Assembly: GCA_965228905.1 (NCBI GenBank)
Contig: CBDDII010000002.1
Coordinates: 372,001-436,000 of the forward strand
Length of the DNA: 64,000 bases
Direction of reading: 5' to 3'
Source: CALKXV01 sp965228905
Lineage (GTDB): Bacteria; Pseudomonadota; Alphaproteobacteria; Rhodobacterales; Rhodobacteraceae
Part shown: positions 41,092-50,153 of the stretch, in pieces
How positions within the stretch are numbered: the stretch's first letter is position 1
Layout: every line of letters starts with the position of its first letter
Notes under the pieces: generated by a model
Databases searched by the model: none
What the model saw: the letters and a program-made list of their open reading frames with translations, nothing else
What the model was told of the DNA's origin: nothing
Made by a program: the position numbers and the translations under genes

Positions 41092-42451
41092 CTTGTAAGT
41101 GACGGATCGAGTTGGCGTAGAATGCCATCATCCGTTCGCGCCCTTTCGCGATGGAGATGCCGTGGTCGCTGTCCTGGATCAGGCGGCGCAGGCGCAGCAT
41201 CTTCAACGCTTGGGTGACGGCGGCTGAAAGATCGGCCTCGGTCACGTGGATGCGCGCGCCGTTTTCGCGGAGAGCGTTCAGCCGGTGTCCGACCTGATCG
41301 GCCAGGGTGGCCTCGGTGAGTGGCGTTTCCGCGTCCTCAAGCGCCCAGGCAATCAGCGGGACGGTCAGAACCGGGATGGTTTGCGACAGGCGCAGGCGGA
41401 GTTCTTCGCCGAGGGCCTCGGTCGTGTCCTTGGGGTGTGCCTTGGCAAATTCGCGAAGTGACAGCGGCTCGCCATAAGCGACGGCGGCGTGGCCGAAGCG
41501 GTAGAGCCGCCCGCGCAAGCGGTGGACCAGTTGGCGGAAGGCGAAGCGGGCGGAACTTGGCACCGAGGCGCGGAACTTCCGGGTGCCTGCGGCGTCGGCG
41601 GCGACAAGCACGCGGTCTTCCAGCACGCGGTCGTAGTTCAGCGCGACGGGTACAAAAACCACGTCGCGCCCCTCGCGGTCGTGGCCGGCGACGATATAGC
41701 TGATTAGCCCCAGTTTCAGGGGTTGCAGGCGCCCATCGAGCGACAGGCCGCCCTCGGGGAACACCGCCTGGGTCACGCCGCCTTCGGTGGCCAGTTGCAC
41801 GTAACGGGCCAGCACCTTGCGGTAGAGCGGGTTCAACGCCCGGCGACGGATGAAGTAGGCGCCCATCGTGCGGATCAGACCGGACAGGGGCCAGATACGC
41901 GCCCATTCGCCCACCGCATAGGACAGGGCGGAAGAGGGGGCGACCAGCCAAGTCACCAGAAGGTAATCCATGTTCGAGCGGTGGTTCATCACGAAGACGA
42001 CCGTGGCGTCGGCGTCGATTTCGGGGAGTTTCGCCTGTTTGCCGTCGCCCACATGGACGTGGAACATCGCATCCGAGACCCATTTCGCGGCACGTGTGCC
42101 AAAGCCGAAATAGGCGGTGGCGCTGAAACGAGGCACGATTTCGCGCGCATAGCGTTCGGCCTTTTCGCGGGCGACCTGTTCGGGAACGTTTTGTTCGCGG
42201 GCGTGTTCAACGATGGCGCGGGCGACCTCGGTGTCGTGGATCAGGCGCTGGATCATGTCGAAGCGCCGGGCCAGCTTGAACGGCTGGATGGGGCGTTCGA
42301 GGCGCTTGTTCAACTCGGCCACGACCCGTTCGGCGCGCTTGCGGAAGAACCAGCGGATGGACGGGCCGATGATCCGTTCAAGGATCGACAGGGCCGCGAA
42401 AAGCCCGATCAGAACAAGGACCCAGACCGGGATGGCGACGGTTTCAAACAT
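41060..42451 (-). CDS. PlsB-like glycerol-3-phosphate acyltransferase
   Basis: A 463-residue membrane-associated acyltransferase. One N-terminal span (VWVLVLIGLFAALSIL) anchors it. The acyltransferase blocks are NHRSNMDYLL (H-x4-D catalytic motif), GAYFIRRRALNPLY, FPEGGLSLDG and VPVALNYDRVLED. Shorter than E. coli PlsB (807 residues), it corresponds to the short alphaproteobacterial form. It would acylate glycerol-3-phosphate at the start of phospholipid synthesis. Exact acyl-donor use is unknown. Confidence 0.85.
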   Translation of the reverse strand: MFETVAIPVWVLVLIGLFAALSILERIIGPSIRWFFRKRAERVVAELNKRLERPIQPFKLARRFDMIQRLIHDTEVARAIVEHAREQNVPEQVAREKAERYAREIVPRFSATAYFGFGTRAAKWVSDAMFHVHVGDGKQAKLPEIDADATVVFVMNHRSNMDYLLVTWLVAPSSALSYAVGEWARIWPLSGLIRTMGAYFIRRRALNPLYRKVLARYVQLATEGGVTQAVFPEGGLSLDGRLQPLKLGLISYIVAGHDREGRDVVFVPVALNYDRVLEDRVLVAADAAGTRKFRASVPSSARFAFRQLVHRLRGRLYRFGHAAVAYGEPLSLREFAKAHPKDTTEALGEELRLRLSQTIPVLTVPLIAWALEDAETPLTEATLADQVGHRLNALRENGARIHVTEADLSAAVTQALKMLRLRRLIQDSDHGISIAKGRERMMAFYANSIRHLQVSDQRQADQP

Positions 42452-42487
42452 TGGTGCCAGCCTTGCCTGTCTTGCCGCTCAAGACAA

Positions 42488-42516
42488 GGGGCCGCTTCTG
42501 CGAAAGAGGCGGCCCC
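42488..42516 (-). terminator. Terminator after the LysM/M23 gene
   Basis: GGGGCCGC pairs with GCGGCCCC; on the - strand it is followed by TTGTCTTG. It lies 29 bp after the lipoprotein gene stop and before the acyltransferase gene. Confidence 0.6.
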
Positions 42517-42544
42517 GATGCTGGCTTTGGTGTGGTTTTTGGGT

Positions 42545-43684
42545 TCAGTTGAGGTAGGGCGCGGGGTCCACGCTGTCGAAGCCTTCGCGCACCTCGAAAT
42601 GCAGGAACGGCGGGGTCGCCGACCGGACGACGGCGATCTTGTCGCCGCGTTTTACCGTGTCGCCCTTTTCGACCTCGACCTCGTCGACGCCCGCATAGAC
42701 CGTCAGAAGGTTGTTGTCGTGGCGCAGAACAAGGATCGGCACCTGGTCGGTGTCGCGCGTGATGGCGGCGACGGTGCCGCCATCGGCGGCGATCACGCGG
42801 GCGCCCGCGTTGGCGGCGATCCCGATGCCTTCGTTGCGGCCTTTTTCGAACGGTCGCACGATCCGGCCCTGAACGGGCATCATGAGCTTGGAGCTGTCGG
42901 ATGCGACGGTCTGTGTGTCTTGCAACGGTTCGGGCTTGGGTGCGGGTGTTGCGGCGGCGGGTTTCACGTCTTCGGTCGGCAGGGGCCGGGTCGAGGACGG
43001 GGGAACCGGTGTGGCCGAACCCGCGCCGGGGGATTCCACGCTGGCAACCTGGATGCTGTCATTCGCCGAAACCGTCGGGATCAGCAGGTATTGTCCGACC
43101 CGCAGGTTCAGGTTCGAGCCAAGCCCGTTCCAGTCGGCCAGAGACTCGACCGAGACGCCGTAGCGCCGCGCGATGGAAAAGGCGGTTTCGCCCGAGGCGA
43201 CGCGGTGGCGGTTGGGCTCGTCGCCCGCAGGAAGGCCGGGTACGCCATCGGCGCGGTCGATGGCGCTTGAGGCGACGTCAATCACGTCAAGCGCGCCGGG
43301 CCCGCCGGGGCCGGGTTCGCTGACGCGCCGTGGCAGGGCCAGGATTTCGCCGTCGCGCAAAGGCACGTTCGCCGGGATCGCGTTGTGGCTGGCCAGTTCG
43401 TTCGCGGGCAGGCCGATCCGCGAGGCAACGGTCTGAACCGTATCGCCGCGTCGTGCGATCGCCACCTGGTAGCCAGGATAGGAGACCACGCCGCGCGCGT
43501 CGGGAACGGGGGCAGAACCGGTGGAGCCCTGTGCTGCGTCCGAGGTGTCGAACTGCCCGGCGGCCCCGCGCAGGTCGAGGTCAAACCCGCCAAGATTGCC
43601 AAGCCCGCCGTCGCCACAAGCGCCAAGCGCCAGCGTTCCGGTCAGAATAGCCGCCAGTCGGATCGGGAAAGCCTTTTTTGTCAT
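42545..43684 (-). CDS. NlpD-like lipoprotein with LysM and degenerate LytM (M23) domains
   Basis: A 379-residue lipoprotein: the signal peptide ends in the lipobox LGAC (MTKKAFPIRLAAILTGTLALGAC). Two LysM-type peptidoglycan-binding repeats follow (YQVAIARRGDTVQTVASRIG and HRVASGETAFSIARRYGVS), a Pro/Thr-rich linker, then a C-terminal LytM fold. The LytM metal motifs are altered: the expected His-x3-Asp is NEGIG and His-x-His reads FLHFEV, so it probably activates an amidase, as NlpD/DipM do, rather than cutting itself. The ATG at 43684 is chosen for the lipoprotein signal; one five codons upstream is possible. Close to surE-pcm, like nlpD in many proteobacteria. Confidence 0.88.
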   Translation of the reverse strand: MTKKAFPIRLAAILTGTLALGACGDGGLGNLGGFDLDLRGAAGQFDTSDAAQGSTGSAPVPDARGVVSYPGYQVAIARRGDTVQTVASRIGLPANELASHNAIPANVPLRDGEILALPRRVSEPGPGGPGALDVIDVASSAIDRADGVPGLPAGDEPNRHRVASGETAFSIARRYGVSVESLADWNGLGSNLNLRVGQYLLIPTVSANDSIQVASVESPGAGSATPVPPSSTRPLPTEDVKPAAATPAPKPEPLQDTQTVASDSSKLMMPVQGRIVRPFEKGRNEGIGIAANAGARVIAADGGTVAAITRDTDQVPILVLRHDNNLLTVYAGVDEVEVEKGDTVKRGDKIAVVRSATPPFLHFEVREGFDSVDPAPYLN

Positions 43685-43874
43685 ATGCTCGTTCCTCATC
43701 ACTGTTTCGCGCCCTTCTTGGTGAGGGTCTTGCGGTAACATCCGGGGTCTTGTCTGCCTGCGCCCGGTAATTTGGCCAATTATAGCACTTATTCCCGGAG
43801 CTTCGCCAATAGAAAAAGAGGTTTCTTGCGTCCCGCCCGGGCAATGCCGTTTCTTTGGGCGAAGACTCGCGCGT

Positions 43875-44516
43875 TCAGTCCTTGCCCATGCCTTCGACAA
43901 GGGGGACGAAGCGCACCTGCCGCAACTCGTCATAGTCAAAGCCGGTTTCGGTGCGGGTGACCTTGACCAAGGATTGCACCGCGTCCGACTGGCCGACCGG
44001 CACCACCATGATGCCGCCCGGTTTCAACTCGGCCAGCAAGGGGCCGGGGGGGTCTTCGGCGGCGGCGGTGACGATGATGCGGTCGAAGGGGGCCTGTTCG
44101 GGATATCCCCGCGTGCCGTCGGTGGCGAGAGCGGTGATGTTGGACAGGCCCAGAAGGTCGAAGACCTCTTGCGCTTCCTGCACCAGCCGTTTGTGCCGGT
44201 CGACGGTGTATACGCGACGGGCCAACTGGCTGAGGATTGCCGCCTGATAGCCCGAGCCGGTGCCGATTTCGAGGATCTTGTGGCGCGGTTCGATCTGGAG
44301 CGCCTGGGTCATCAGGCCGACGACCGAAGGTTGGCTGATCGTCTGGCCGCAGGCGATGGGAAGCGGCATGTCTTCGTAGGCGCGGTCGGCGAAGATGCCC
44401 TTGACGAAAGCGCCCCGGTCGATCTTTTCCATGGCTTCCAGCACGCGGGCGTCCATCACGCCGCGCTGACGCAGGGCGAAGACGAACCGCATCCGCTGTT
44501 CGTCGCCGGGGGTCAT
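43875..44516 (-). CDS. pcm: Protein-L-isoaspartate O-methyltransferase
   Basis: A 213-residue SAM-dependent repair methyltransferase that methylates isoaspartyl residues in damaged proteins. Motif I is EIGTGSGYQAAI, preceded by the family's substrate-site segment PLPIACGQTISQPSVVGLMTQ. Length matches the family (~208-220). The ATG overlaps the surE stop (ATGA), the common surE-pcm-nlpD arrangement. Confidence 0.95.
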   Translation of the reverse strand: MTPGDEQRMRFVFALRQRGVMDARVLEAMEKIDRGAFVKGIFADRAYEDMPLPIACGQTISQPSVVGLMTQALQIEPRHKILEIGTGSGYQAAILSQLARRVYTVDRHKRLVQEAQEVFDLLGLSNITALATDGTRGYPEQAPFDRIIVTAAAEDPPGPLLAELKPGGIMVVPVGQSDAVQSLVKVTRTETGFDYDELRQVRFVPLVEGMGKD

Positions 44517-45307
44517 CCCTCAAGCCTGCTTTTCAGGGTTTCGATGGTGTCATGGGCCGTCAGGTCCGCACGCAGGGGCGTAACCGAGATATATCCGTCG
44601 AGGTTGGCGGTGACATCGGTGCCCGGCCCCGTCGGATGGTGCTGCGGGCCACCCTTGATCCAGAGGAACATCCGTCCCGTGGGGGAGTTTTGCGGTTCGA
44701 CGCCGAAGTTGGTTTCCTTGCGCCAGCCCTGGGTGGTGACCTTGGTGCCCTTCACGTCGCTGGCCGGGACAGGGGGAAAATTGACGTTGTAGAACAAGCG
44801 GTAAGCGGTGTCGTCCCAAATGGCGTCTTTCAAAAGGCGTTTGATACAATCAGCGCCATGCGTGGCGGCGGCCTCGAACGGGTCGTCGAGGTTGGCGTTG
44901 TCGGGGCCAAAGAACTGCGAAAGGGCGATGGCGGGAATGCCCTGAAGCGCGGCTTCGATGGTGGCGCCGATGGTGCCGGAGTAAAGCACATTCTCGGCGG
45001 CGTTGTTGCCCCGGTTCACGCCTGACAGCACCAGGTCGGGGGCGCGATCCTTCATCACTTCGTAAAGCCCGGCAAGCACGCAGTCGGCGGGGTAGCCTTC
45101 GGAGGCAAAGCGCCGTTCGCCGAATGCCGACAACAGCGTTGGTCGCGAATAGCTGATGCAATGGCCGACGCCGGATTGTTCAAACGCCGGGGCGACGATC
45201 CAGACCTCGCCGCCGGGGCCTGCCACTTCGGCGGCGATGGCTTCGAGGGTTTTCAGGCCGGGGGCGTTGATCCCGTCGTCATTGGTGATGAGAATGCGCA
45301 TTCCCAT
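44513..45307 (-). CDS. surE: 5'/3'-nucleotidase SurE
   Basis: A 264-residue survival protein E, a metal-dependent phosphatase for nucleoside monophosphates and polyphosphate. The metal site MRILITNDDGINAPGL is at the N-terminus, with N and D residues for the cation, then SGVNRGNNAAENVLYSGTIGAAIEAAL-type motif (seen as SGVNRGNN and YSGTIGATIEAAL). Two ATGs six bases apart are possible starts (45307 and 45301); the family usually begins MRIL, so 45301 may be real. Coupled to pcm. Confidence 0.95.
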   Translation of the reverse strand: MGMRILITNDDGINAPGLKTLEAIAAEVAGPGGEVWIVAPAFEQSGVGHCISYSRPTLLSAFGERRFASEGYPADCVLAGLYEVMKDRAPDLVLSGVNRGNNAAENVLYSGTIGATIEAALQGIPAIALSQFFGPDNANLDDPFEAAATHGADCIKRLLKDAIWDDTAYRLFYNVNFPPVPASDVKGTKVTTQGWRKETNFGVEPQNSPTGRMFLWIKGGPQHHPTGPGTDVTANLDGYISVTPLRADLTAHDTIETLKSRLEG

Positions 45308-45348
45308 CGTTTAGGACAGCCTTGGGGGGCGGGCAAGATGCCCTGGGG

Positions 45349-45993
45349 TCAGGACAGCCGTGCAAGGATGTCGCTTGCTGCTGCATCGGGGGCGGTGAGC
45401 GCCGTTCGATCCTCGCCGGGGAAAAACCGGGCGCGCGTGGCGGTCGGCATCGGGGGCGGCGTTGCGATATGCACCCGCGGGCCGGTCTTTTCGGTTTCAC
45501 TGGCCCAGCTTTTGGCCAGCGCGATCTGGGCGGCCTTGGTTGCGCCATAGGCGGAAAAGAATTTTTCGCCCCCGCGCGGGTCGTCGAAGAAGATCGCCTG
45601 CCCATCCTCGGCAGCGTCGAGAAGTGGCGCGACATAGGCGATGAGGGTGGCCGTGGCGGTGACGTTGGTCTGGAGGCACCTCTCCAGATCCTTGGTGGCA
45701 AGATGCGGCGCCGGGGTAAGGGCCGTTGCGTGGATGGCGGTATGCGCCCAGATGTCCACATGCCCCCAGCGGTCGTGGATGCCGCGACAAAGCTCGGCCA
45801 TGGCCTCGGGTTTCGTGATGTCCATCGGGGCCAGCGTGGCGCTGCCGCCGGCGGCCTTGATAGCGTCGTCCAACTCCTCCAGCCCGCCCACGGTGCGGGC
45901 CACGGCCACGATGTGATGGTCGGCGGCGAGGGCGCGTGCCAGCGCCTCACCCAGCCCGCGCGAGGCACCTGTAATCAATGCAATCTTCGTCAT
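45349..45993 (-). CDS. SDR family oxidoreductase
   Basis: A 214-residue short-chain dehydrogenase: cofactor loop ITGASRGLGEALARAL at the N-terminus and YGATKAAQIALAK with the Tyr-x3-Lys pair. The catalytic serine position reads IFFDDPRG, without a clear serine, which is unusual. AAGGGAAG precedes the ATG at 45993; the frame runs further upstream without homology. It lies 41 bp upstream of surE on the same strand. Substrate unknown. Confidence 0.82.
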   Translation of the reverse strand: MTKIALITGASRGLGEALARALAADHHIVAVARTVGGLEELDDAIKAAGGSATLAPMDITKPEAMAELCRGIHDRWGHVDIWAHTAIHATALTPAPHLATKDLERCLQTNVTATATLIAYVAPLLDAAEDGQAIFFDDPRGGEKFFSAYGATKAAQIALAKSWASETEKTGPRVHIATPPPMPTATRARFFPGEDRTALTAPDAAASDILARLS

Positions 45994-46092
45994 GATCTTC
46001 CCTTGGCCAATCCGGCGGCGGGGGTCAATGCAGGATCTGTTGCCGAAAGGGGCGTTTTGGCGTATTTTGCGCCGGTACTGCCACTTGGGGAA

Positions 46093-46692
46093 ATGAACGT
46101 GTTTCGCGCGTACCTGGTCTTTTGTCTGTGTGTCTGTCTTGGCCTGCCTGCATCGGCGGACCCTTTTTCTTCGAAGGCACAGCGGAAATTGTTCGAACGT
46201 CAGTCGGCGATTCTGGATAAACGCGCGGCGCAGCAATATTCGAATTCGATTCGCCTGCAGCCCGATGAAGTGCGTGTTCCCGGTGCGCCCGGATCCGAAC
46301 GTATCCCGGCCTTTACCCGCAGAACCAACAGCCGGTTCCTGCCTGCCGCACGTGAGGCGGCGCGGCGTCACGGGGTGCCGGAAGACCTTTTCTTGCGGCT
46401 GATCACCCAGGAATCCGGCTGGAATTCCACCGCATTGTCGCACAAGGGGGCCATCGGGCTGGCGCAACTGATGCCGGGAACGGCGCGTGTTCTGCGGGTC
46501 GATCCCCATGATCCTTTGCAGAATCTGGAAGGCGGCGCGCGTTACCTGGCCGAGCAATACCGGACGTTCCGGTCCTGGCGGCTGGCGCTTGCGGCCTATA
46601 ATGCGGGCCCGGAAGCGGTGAAGAAGCACGGCGGCATCCCGCCTTACCGCGAGACGCGCGGTTACGTGAAGGCCATCCTGGGGCAGGGGTGA
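46093..46692 (+). CDS. Lytic transglycosylase (SLT domain)
   Basis: A 199-residue exported protein: the signal peptide is MNVFRAYLVFCLCVCLGLPASA. The SLT domain starts near residue 85 with the catalytic glutamate in LITQESGWN, then GAIGLAQLMPGTA and LALAAYNAGPEAV, the three family motifs. It cleaves peptidoglycan glycan strands to 1,6-anhydro ends in the periplasm. GGGGAA precedes the ATG. Divergent from the SDR gene. Confidence 0.9.
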   Translation: MNVFRAYLVFCLCVCLGLPASADPFSSKAQRKLFERQSAILDKRAAQQYSNSIRLQPDEVRVPGAPGSERIPAFTRRTNSRFLPAAREAARRHGVPEDLFLRLITQESGWNSTALSHKGAIGLAQLMPGTARVLRVDPHDPLQNLEGGARYLAEQYRTFRSWRLALAAYNAGPEAVKKHGGIPPYRETRGYVKAILGQG

Positions 46693-46742
46693 ACTTGGCG
46701 CTTAGTCTTGCGGTAAGCCTCGCCTTTCGGCATTGAACCCAC

Positions 46743-47444
46743 ATGGCAAAGAAAACAAGCGGTCGCGGACAAAGGGATTTGCGCGTGCGGGTGAAAACCG
46801 CGCGGGGGCGCAAGGCGTCTTCGACGCGCTGGCTGGAACGGCAGTTGAACGACCCTTACGTGCGCCGCGCCAAGGCCGAAGGCTATCGCGGGCGGGCGGC
46901 ATTCAAGATTCTGGAGTTGGACGACAAATTCCGATTTCTGGTGCCGGGGGCGCGGGTGGTCGATCTTGGGTCGGCCCCCGGTGGTTGGGCGCAGGTGGCC
47001 GTGCGGCGGGTGAACGCGCTTGGCGATCGTCCCGGCAAGGCCGAGGGCCGCGTGCTGGGCGTGGATTTGCAGGAGGTCGAGCCGGTGCCGGGGGCGGAAA
47101 TCCACGTGCTGGATTTCCTGGAAGAAGGTGCCGACGACAAGATCAAGGACTGGCTGGGCGGTCCTGCGGACGTGGTGATGTCGGACATGGCGGCGGCGTC
47201 GTCCGGGCACAAGCAGACCGATCACTTGCGGATCATCGCACTTTGCGAAGCGGCGGCGGAACTGGCGTTCGACGTGCTTGAGGTCGGGGGCACTTTCGTT
47301 GCGAAGGTGCTTGCCGGGGGCGCTGAATCCGGGTTGCAAGCGACGCTGAAACAGCGGTTCGACAAGGTGGCGAACGTCAAGCCGCCCGCGAGCCGGTCGG
47401 ATTCATCGGAGAAGTTCGTCGTGGCCACCGGGTTTCGCGGGTGA
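46743..47444 (+). CDS. rlmE: 23S rRNA U2552 2'-O-methyltransferase
   Basis: A 233-residue FtsJ/RlmE that methylates U2552 of 23S rRNA late in 50S assembly. SAM motif DLGSAPGGWAQ; the K-D-K-E tetrad is visible in RAAFKILELDDKF, VVMSDMAA, FVAKVLAGG and the C-terminal DSSEKFVV. A basic N-terminal arm (about 40 residues) is typical of alphaproteobacterial versions. It begins 50 bp after the transglycosylase gene. Confidence 0.95.
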   Translation: MAKKTSGRGQRDLRVRVKTARGRKASSTRWLERQLNDPYVRRAKAEGYRGRAAFKILELDDKFRFLVPGARVVDLGSAPGGWAQVAVRRVNALGDRPGKAEGRVLGVDLQEVEPVPGAEIHVLDFLEEGADDKIKDWLGGPADVVMSDMAAASSGHKQTDHLRIIALCEAAAELAFDVLEVGGTFVAKVLAGGAESGLQATLKQRFDKVANVKPPASRSDSSEKFVVATGFRG

Positions 47445-47473
47445 GCCACATGAGAGGCCAGCGCGGGGTGAGC

Positions 47474-47509
47474 GGCCTTCGGCATATGCGTATTTATGAA
47501 GCGATGAAG
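47474..47509. repeat. Composite intergenic repeat, copy 1 (degenerate)
   Basis: GGCCTTCGGCATATGCGTATTTATGAAGCGATGAAG, seen here in two parts GGCCTTCGGCATATGC and GTATTTATGAAGCG, matches the copies at 58261-58296 and 62041-62075. It lies in the 122-bp gap between rlmE and kdsB. Confidence 0.6.
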
Positions 47510-47566
47510 CCCGTTGCAGTGCTGCGGGATATTCCGTAACCCCAGATAAACGAGAGGGGGGAGCCT

Positions 47567-48358
47567 TTGCGATCTGTCATTTTCATTCCCGCGCGTTACC
47601 CGTCGGTGCGGTTTCCCGGCAAGCCTCTCGCCATGCTGAAAGGGGCCGGTGGCGCGGCGAAATCCCTGATCCAGCGATCCTGGGAGGCGGCGATGGCGGT
47701 CGATGGCGTCTCGGCGGTGCATATCCTGACCGATGACGACCGGATTGCCGAGGCGGGCCGTGCCTTCGGGGCCGATGTGCTGATGACCAGCGAGCGCCCC
47801 CGCAACGGGACCGAGCGTTGTGCCGAGGCGGTTGCCCTGCTGGACGAGGTGCCAGAGGTGATCGTGAACCTGCAAGGTGATGCGCCCCTGACGCCGCCCC
47901 ACTACGTCGAGGCGCTGTTGTCGGCGATGGCGGATCCGGGCGTGCATATGGCAACCCCCGTTTTGCGGACAGAGGCCGAGCATCTTGAGGCCTTGCAGGC
48001 GGACCGGAAAGCGGGCCGGGTCGGGGCAACGACGGCGGTGTTCAACGCCCATGGCGATGCGCTTTACTTTTCGAAAGAGGTTCTGCCCTTTGCGGACCGT
48101 GCGCGCGAGATCGGGTTGACGGTGTTTCATCACGTGGGTTGTTACGCCTATCGCCCGGATGCTCTGGCGCAATATTCCGAAATGCCGCAAGGCCCGTTGG
48201 AGGGGGCCGAGGGGTTGGAGCAGTTGCGGTTCCTTGAAAACGGTATTCCGGTGCGCTGTGTCGAGGTCGAGGCGCGTGGCCGGGCGTTCTGGGAGTTGAA
48301 CAACCCCGAGGATATTCCCCTGATCGAGGCCATCATGGCGCGGGAGGGGATCGCATGA
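47567..48358 (+). CDS. kdsB: CMP-KDO synthetase
   Basis: A 263-residue 3-deoxy-manno-octulosonate cytidylyltransferase, which activates KDO for lipopolysaccharide. Motifs: FIPARYPSVRFPGKPL at the N-terminus, LTDDDRIAEA, VNLQGDAPL and HVGCYAYRPD, with EGLEQLRFLENG near the end. The start is TTG, with a strong GAGGGGGGAG upstream; no ATG/GTG retains the N-terminal motif. Its stop overlaps kdsA (ATGA), so the three KDO genes are coupled. Confidence 0.92.
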   Translation: MRSVIFIPARYPSVRFPGKPLAMLKGAGGAAKSLIQRSWEAAMAVDGVSAVHILTDDDRIAEAGRAFGADVLMTSERPRNGTERCAEAVALLDEVPEVIVNLQGDAPLTPPHYVEALLSAMADPGVHMATPVLRTEAEHLEALQADRKAGRVGATTAVFNAHGDALYFSKEVLPFADRAREIGLTVFHHVGCYAYRPDALAQYSEMPQGPLEGAEGLEQLRFLENGIPVRCVEVEARGRAFWELNNPEDIPLIEAIMAREGIA

Positions 48359-49173
48359 GGGATGTTGTCGTCGGCAAGGTGACGTTTTCGCAGAACCGCC
48401 CGCTGGTTCTGATTTCCGGCCCGTGCCAGTTGGAAACGCTGGATCATGCGCGGATGCTGGCGGAGACCCTTGCTGGCATCTGCGACGGGCTTGGCATCGG
48501 TTATGTCTTCAAGGCGAGTTTCGACAAGGCGAACCGGTCGAGCCTGAAAGGCAGGCGCGGTGTGGGGCTGGACGAAGGTTTGACGATCCTGTCGAAGATC
48601 GGGGCGGAGTTCGGCTGTCCGGTGCTGACCGATGTGCATGATGCGGGGCAATGCGGTGTTGCAGCCGAGGCGGTGGATATTTTGCAGATCCCCGCCTTTC
48701 TGTGTCGTCAGACCGACCTGATGCTGGCCGCTGGCGAGACGGGGGCGGCGATCAACGTCAAGAAGGGGCAGTTCCTGGCCCCCTGGGACGTGGGCAATAT
48801 CGTCGACAAAATCGCATCGGTCGGGAACGAGCGGGTGATTCTGACCGAACGGGGGGCGAGTTTCGGCTATAACATGCTGGTGTCCGACATGCGCGCCCTG
48901 CCGATCATGGCCGAGACCGGCTGTCCCGTGGTGTTCGATGCCACCCATTCGGTGCAATTGCCGGGCGGGCACGGAACGTCATCCGGCGGGCAGGCCGAAT
49001 TCGTGCCGCCCCTGGCGCGGGCGGCGGTGGCTGTCGGCGTTTCGGCAGTCTTTATCGAAACGCACGAGGAACCGGCGCGCTCGCCATCCGATGGGCCGAA
49101 CATGGTGCCATTGGCCGAGATGGGGGCCCTGATGACCCGGTTGCGCGACATCGACCGGCTGGTGAAGGGATGA
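48355..49173 (+). CDS. kdsA: KDO-8-phosphate synthase
   Basis: A 272-residue synthase that condenses phosphoenolpyruvate with arabinose-5-phosphate to KDO-8-phosphate. Motifs: LISGPCQLE (metal/PEP site), FKASFDKANRSS, GKPVLTDVH-type strand (CPVLTDVHDAG), INVKKGQFLAPW and VVFDATHSVQLPGG. Start and stop both overlap neighbours by ATGA (kdsB and kdsD). Confidence 0.96.
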   Translation: MRDVVVGKVTFSQNRPLVLISGPCQLETLDHARMLAETLAGICDGLGIGYVFKASFDKANRSSLKGRRGVGLDEGLTILSKIGAEFGCPVLTDVHDAGQCGVAAEAVDILQIPAFLCRQTDLMLAAGETGAAINVKKGQFLAPWDVGNIVDKIASVGNERVILTERGASFGYNMLVSDMRALPIMAETGCPVVFDATHSVQLPGGHGTSSGGQAEFVPPLARAAVAVGVSAVFIETHEEPARSPSDGPNMVPLAEMGALMTRLRDIDRLVKG

Positions 49174-50147
49174 GTGCCGATTTCGTCAGCGCCGCGCTTG
49201 AGACGGATAGTCTTGGGTTTCAGGCGCTGCGCGATGCGGTGCCGGCGATGGCCGGTGAAATTGGCGCTGCGCTGGATCTGATCGCCGGGATGGAGGGGCG
49301 GTTGATCGTGACCGGCCTTGGCAAGTCGGGGCATATCGGGGCGAAACTGGCGGCGACCTTTGCCTCGACCGGCACGCCCGCCTATTTCCTGCATCCCGCC
49401 GAAGCGAGCCATGGCGACCTGGGGATGGTGCAGCCTGACGATGTGATCCTTGCCCTGTCCTGGTCGGGCGAGACGACGGAACTGTCGGATGTGATCGGTT
49501 ATGCCAAGCGGCGTTCGGTGCCTCTGATCGCGCTGACCGGGGCGGCAGAAAGTACGCTGGCACGGGCGGCGAGCGTCTCGCTGGTTCTGCCCAAGGTGCG
49601 CGAGGCCTGCCCGCATAACCTGGCCCCGACGACTTCGACCCTGTTGCAACTGGCGATGGGCGATGCCCTGGCCGTGGCCCTGTTGCAGAAGAAAGGGTTC
49701 GGCGCGGAAAGTTTCCACGGGTTCCATCCGGGCGGATCGCTTGGCGCGGCGTTGAAGCATGTCGACGAGGTGATGCACGCGGCCGACGCCCTGCCGCTGG
49801 TCGATGTGGAAACACCCGTGATCGCGGCGATTTCGGAGTTGTCGGCCAAGGGGTTCGGCATCGTCGGCGTGACCGAGGGCGGGGCGCTGAAGGGCGTCAT
49901 CACCGATGGCGATGTGCGGCGTTACCTTGAGCGGAACGCGAGTGCCACCATGCAGGGCGCTTTGCACGAAACGGCGGCGGGGGCGATCATGACGGAGGGG
50001 TCCGTCACGCTGAAGCCGACGATGATCGCGGGCGAGGCGCTTTCAATCCTGCAGGGGCGGAGGATCTCGGCGGCCTTTGTTCTTGAGGGCGACGCGCCGG
50101 TCGGATTGGTCACGTTGTTGCGGCTGTTGAACCGCGGGGCGGCCTGA
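49170..50147 (+). CDS. kdsD: Arabinose-5-phosphate isomerase
   Basis: A 325-residue KdsD: SIS sugar-isomerase domain (TGLGKSGHIGAKLAATFASTG and LSWSGETTELSDV) followed by two CBS domains (MHAADALPLVDVETPV..., IMTEGSVTLKPTMIAGEALSIL). It makes arabinose-5-phosphate from ribulose-5-phosphate, the first committed KDO step, so kdsB-kdsA-kdsD cover three of the four KDO enzymes. It converges with the sugar kinase gene 6 bp beyond its stop. Confidence 0.95.
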   Translation: MSADFVSAALETDSLGFQALRDAVPAMAGEIGAALDLIAGMEGRLIVTGLGKSGHIGAKLAATFASTGTPAYFLHPAEASHGDLGMVQPDDVILALSWSGETTELSDVIGYAKRRSVPLIALTGAAESTLARAASVSLVLPKVREACPHNLAPTTSTLLQLAMGDALAVALLQKKGFGAESFHGFHPGGSLGAALKHVDEVMHAADALPLVDVETPVIAAISELSAKGFGIVGVTEGGALKGVITDGDVRRYLERNASATMQGALHETAAGAIMTEGSVTLKPTMIAGEALSILQGRRISAAFVLEGDAPVGLVTLLRLLNRGAA

Positions 50148-50153
50148 GGTTTC

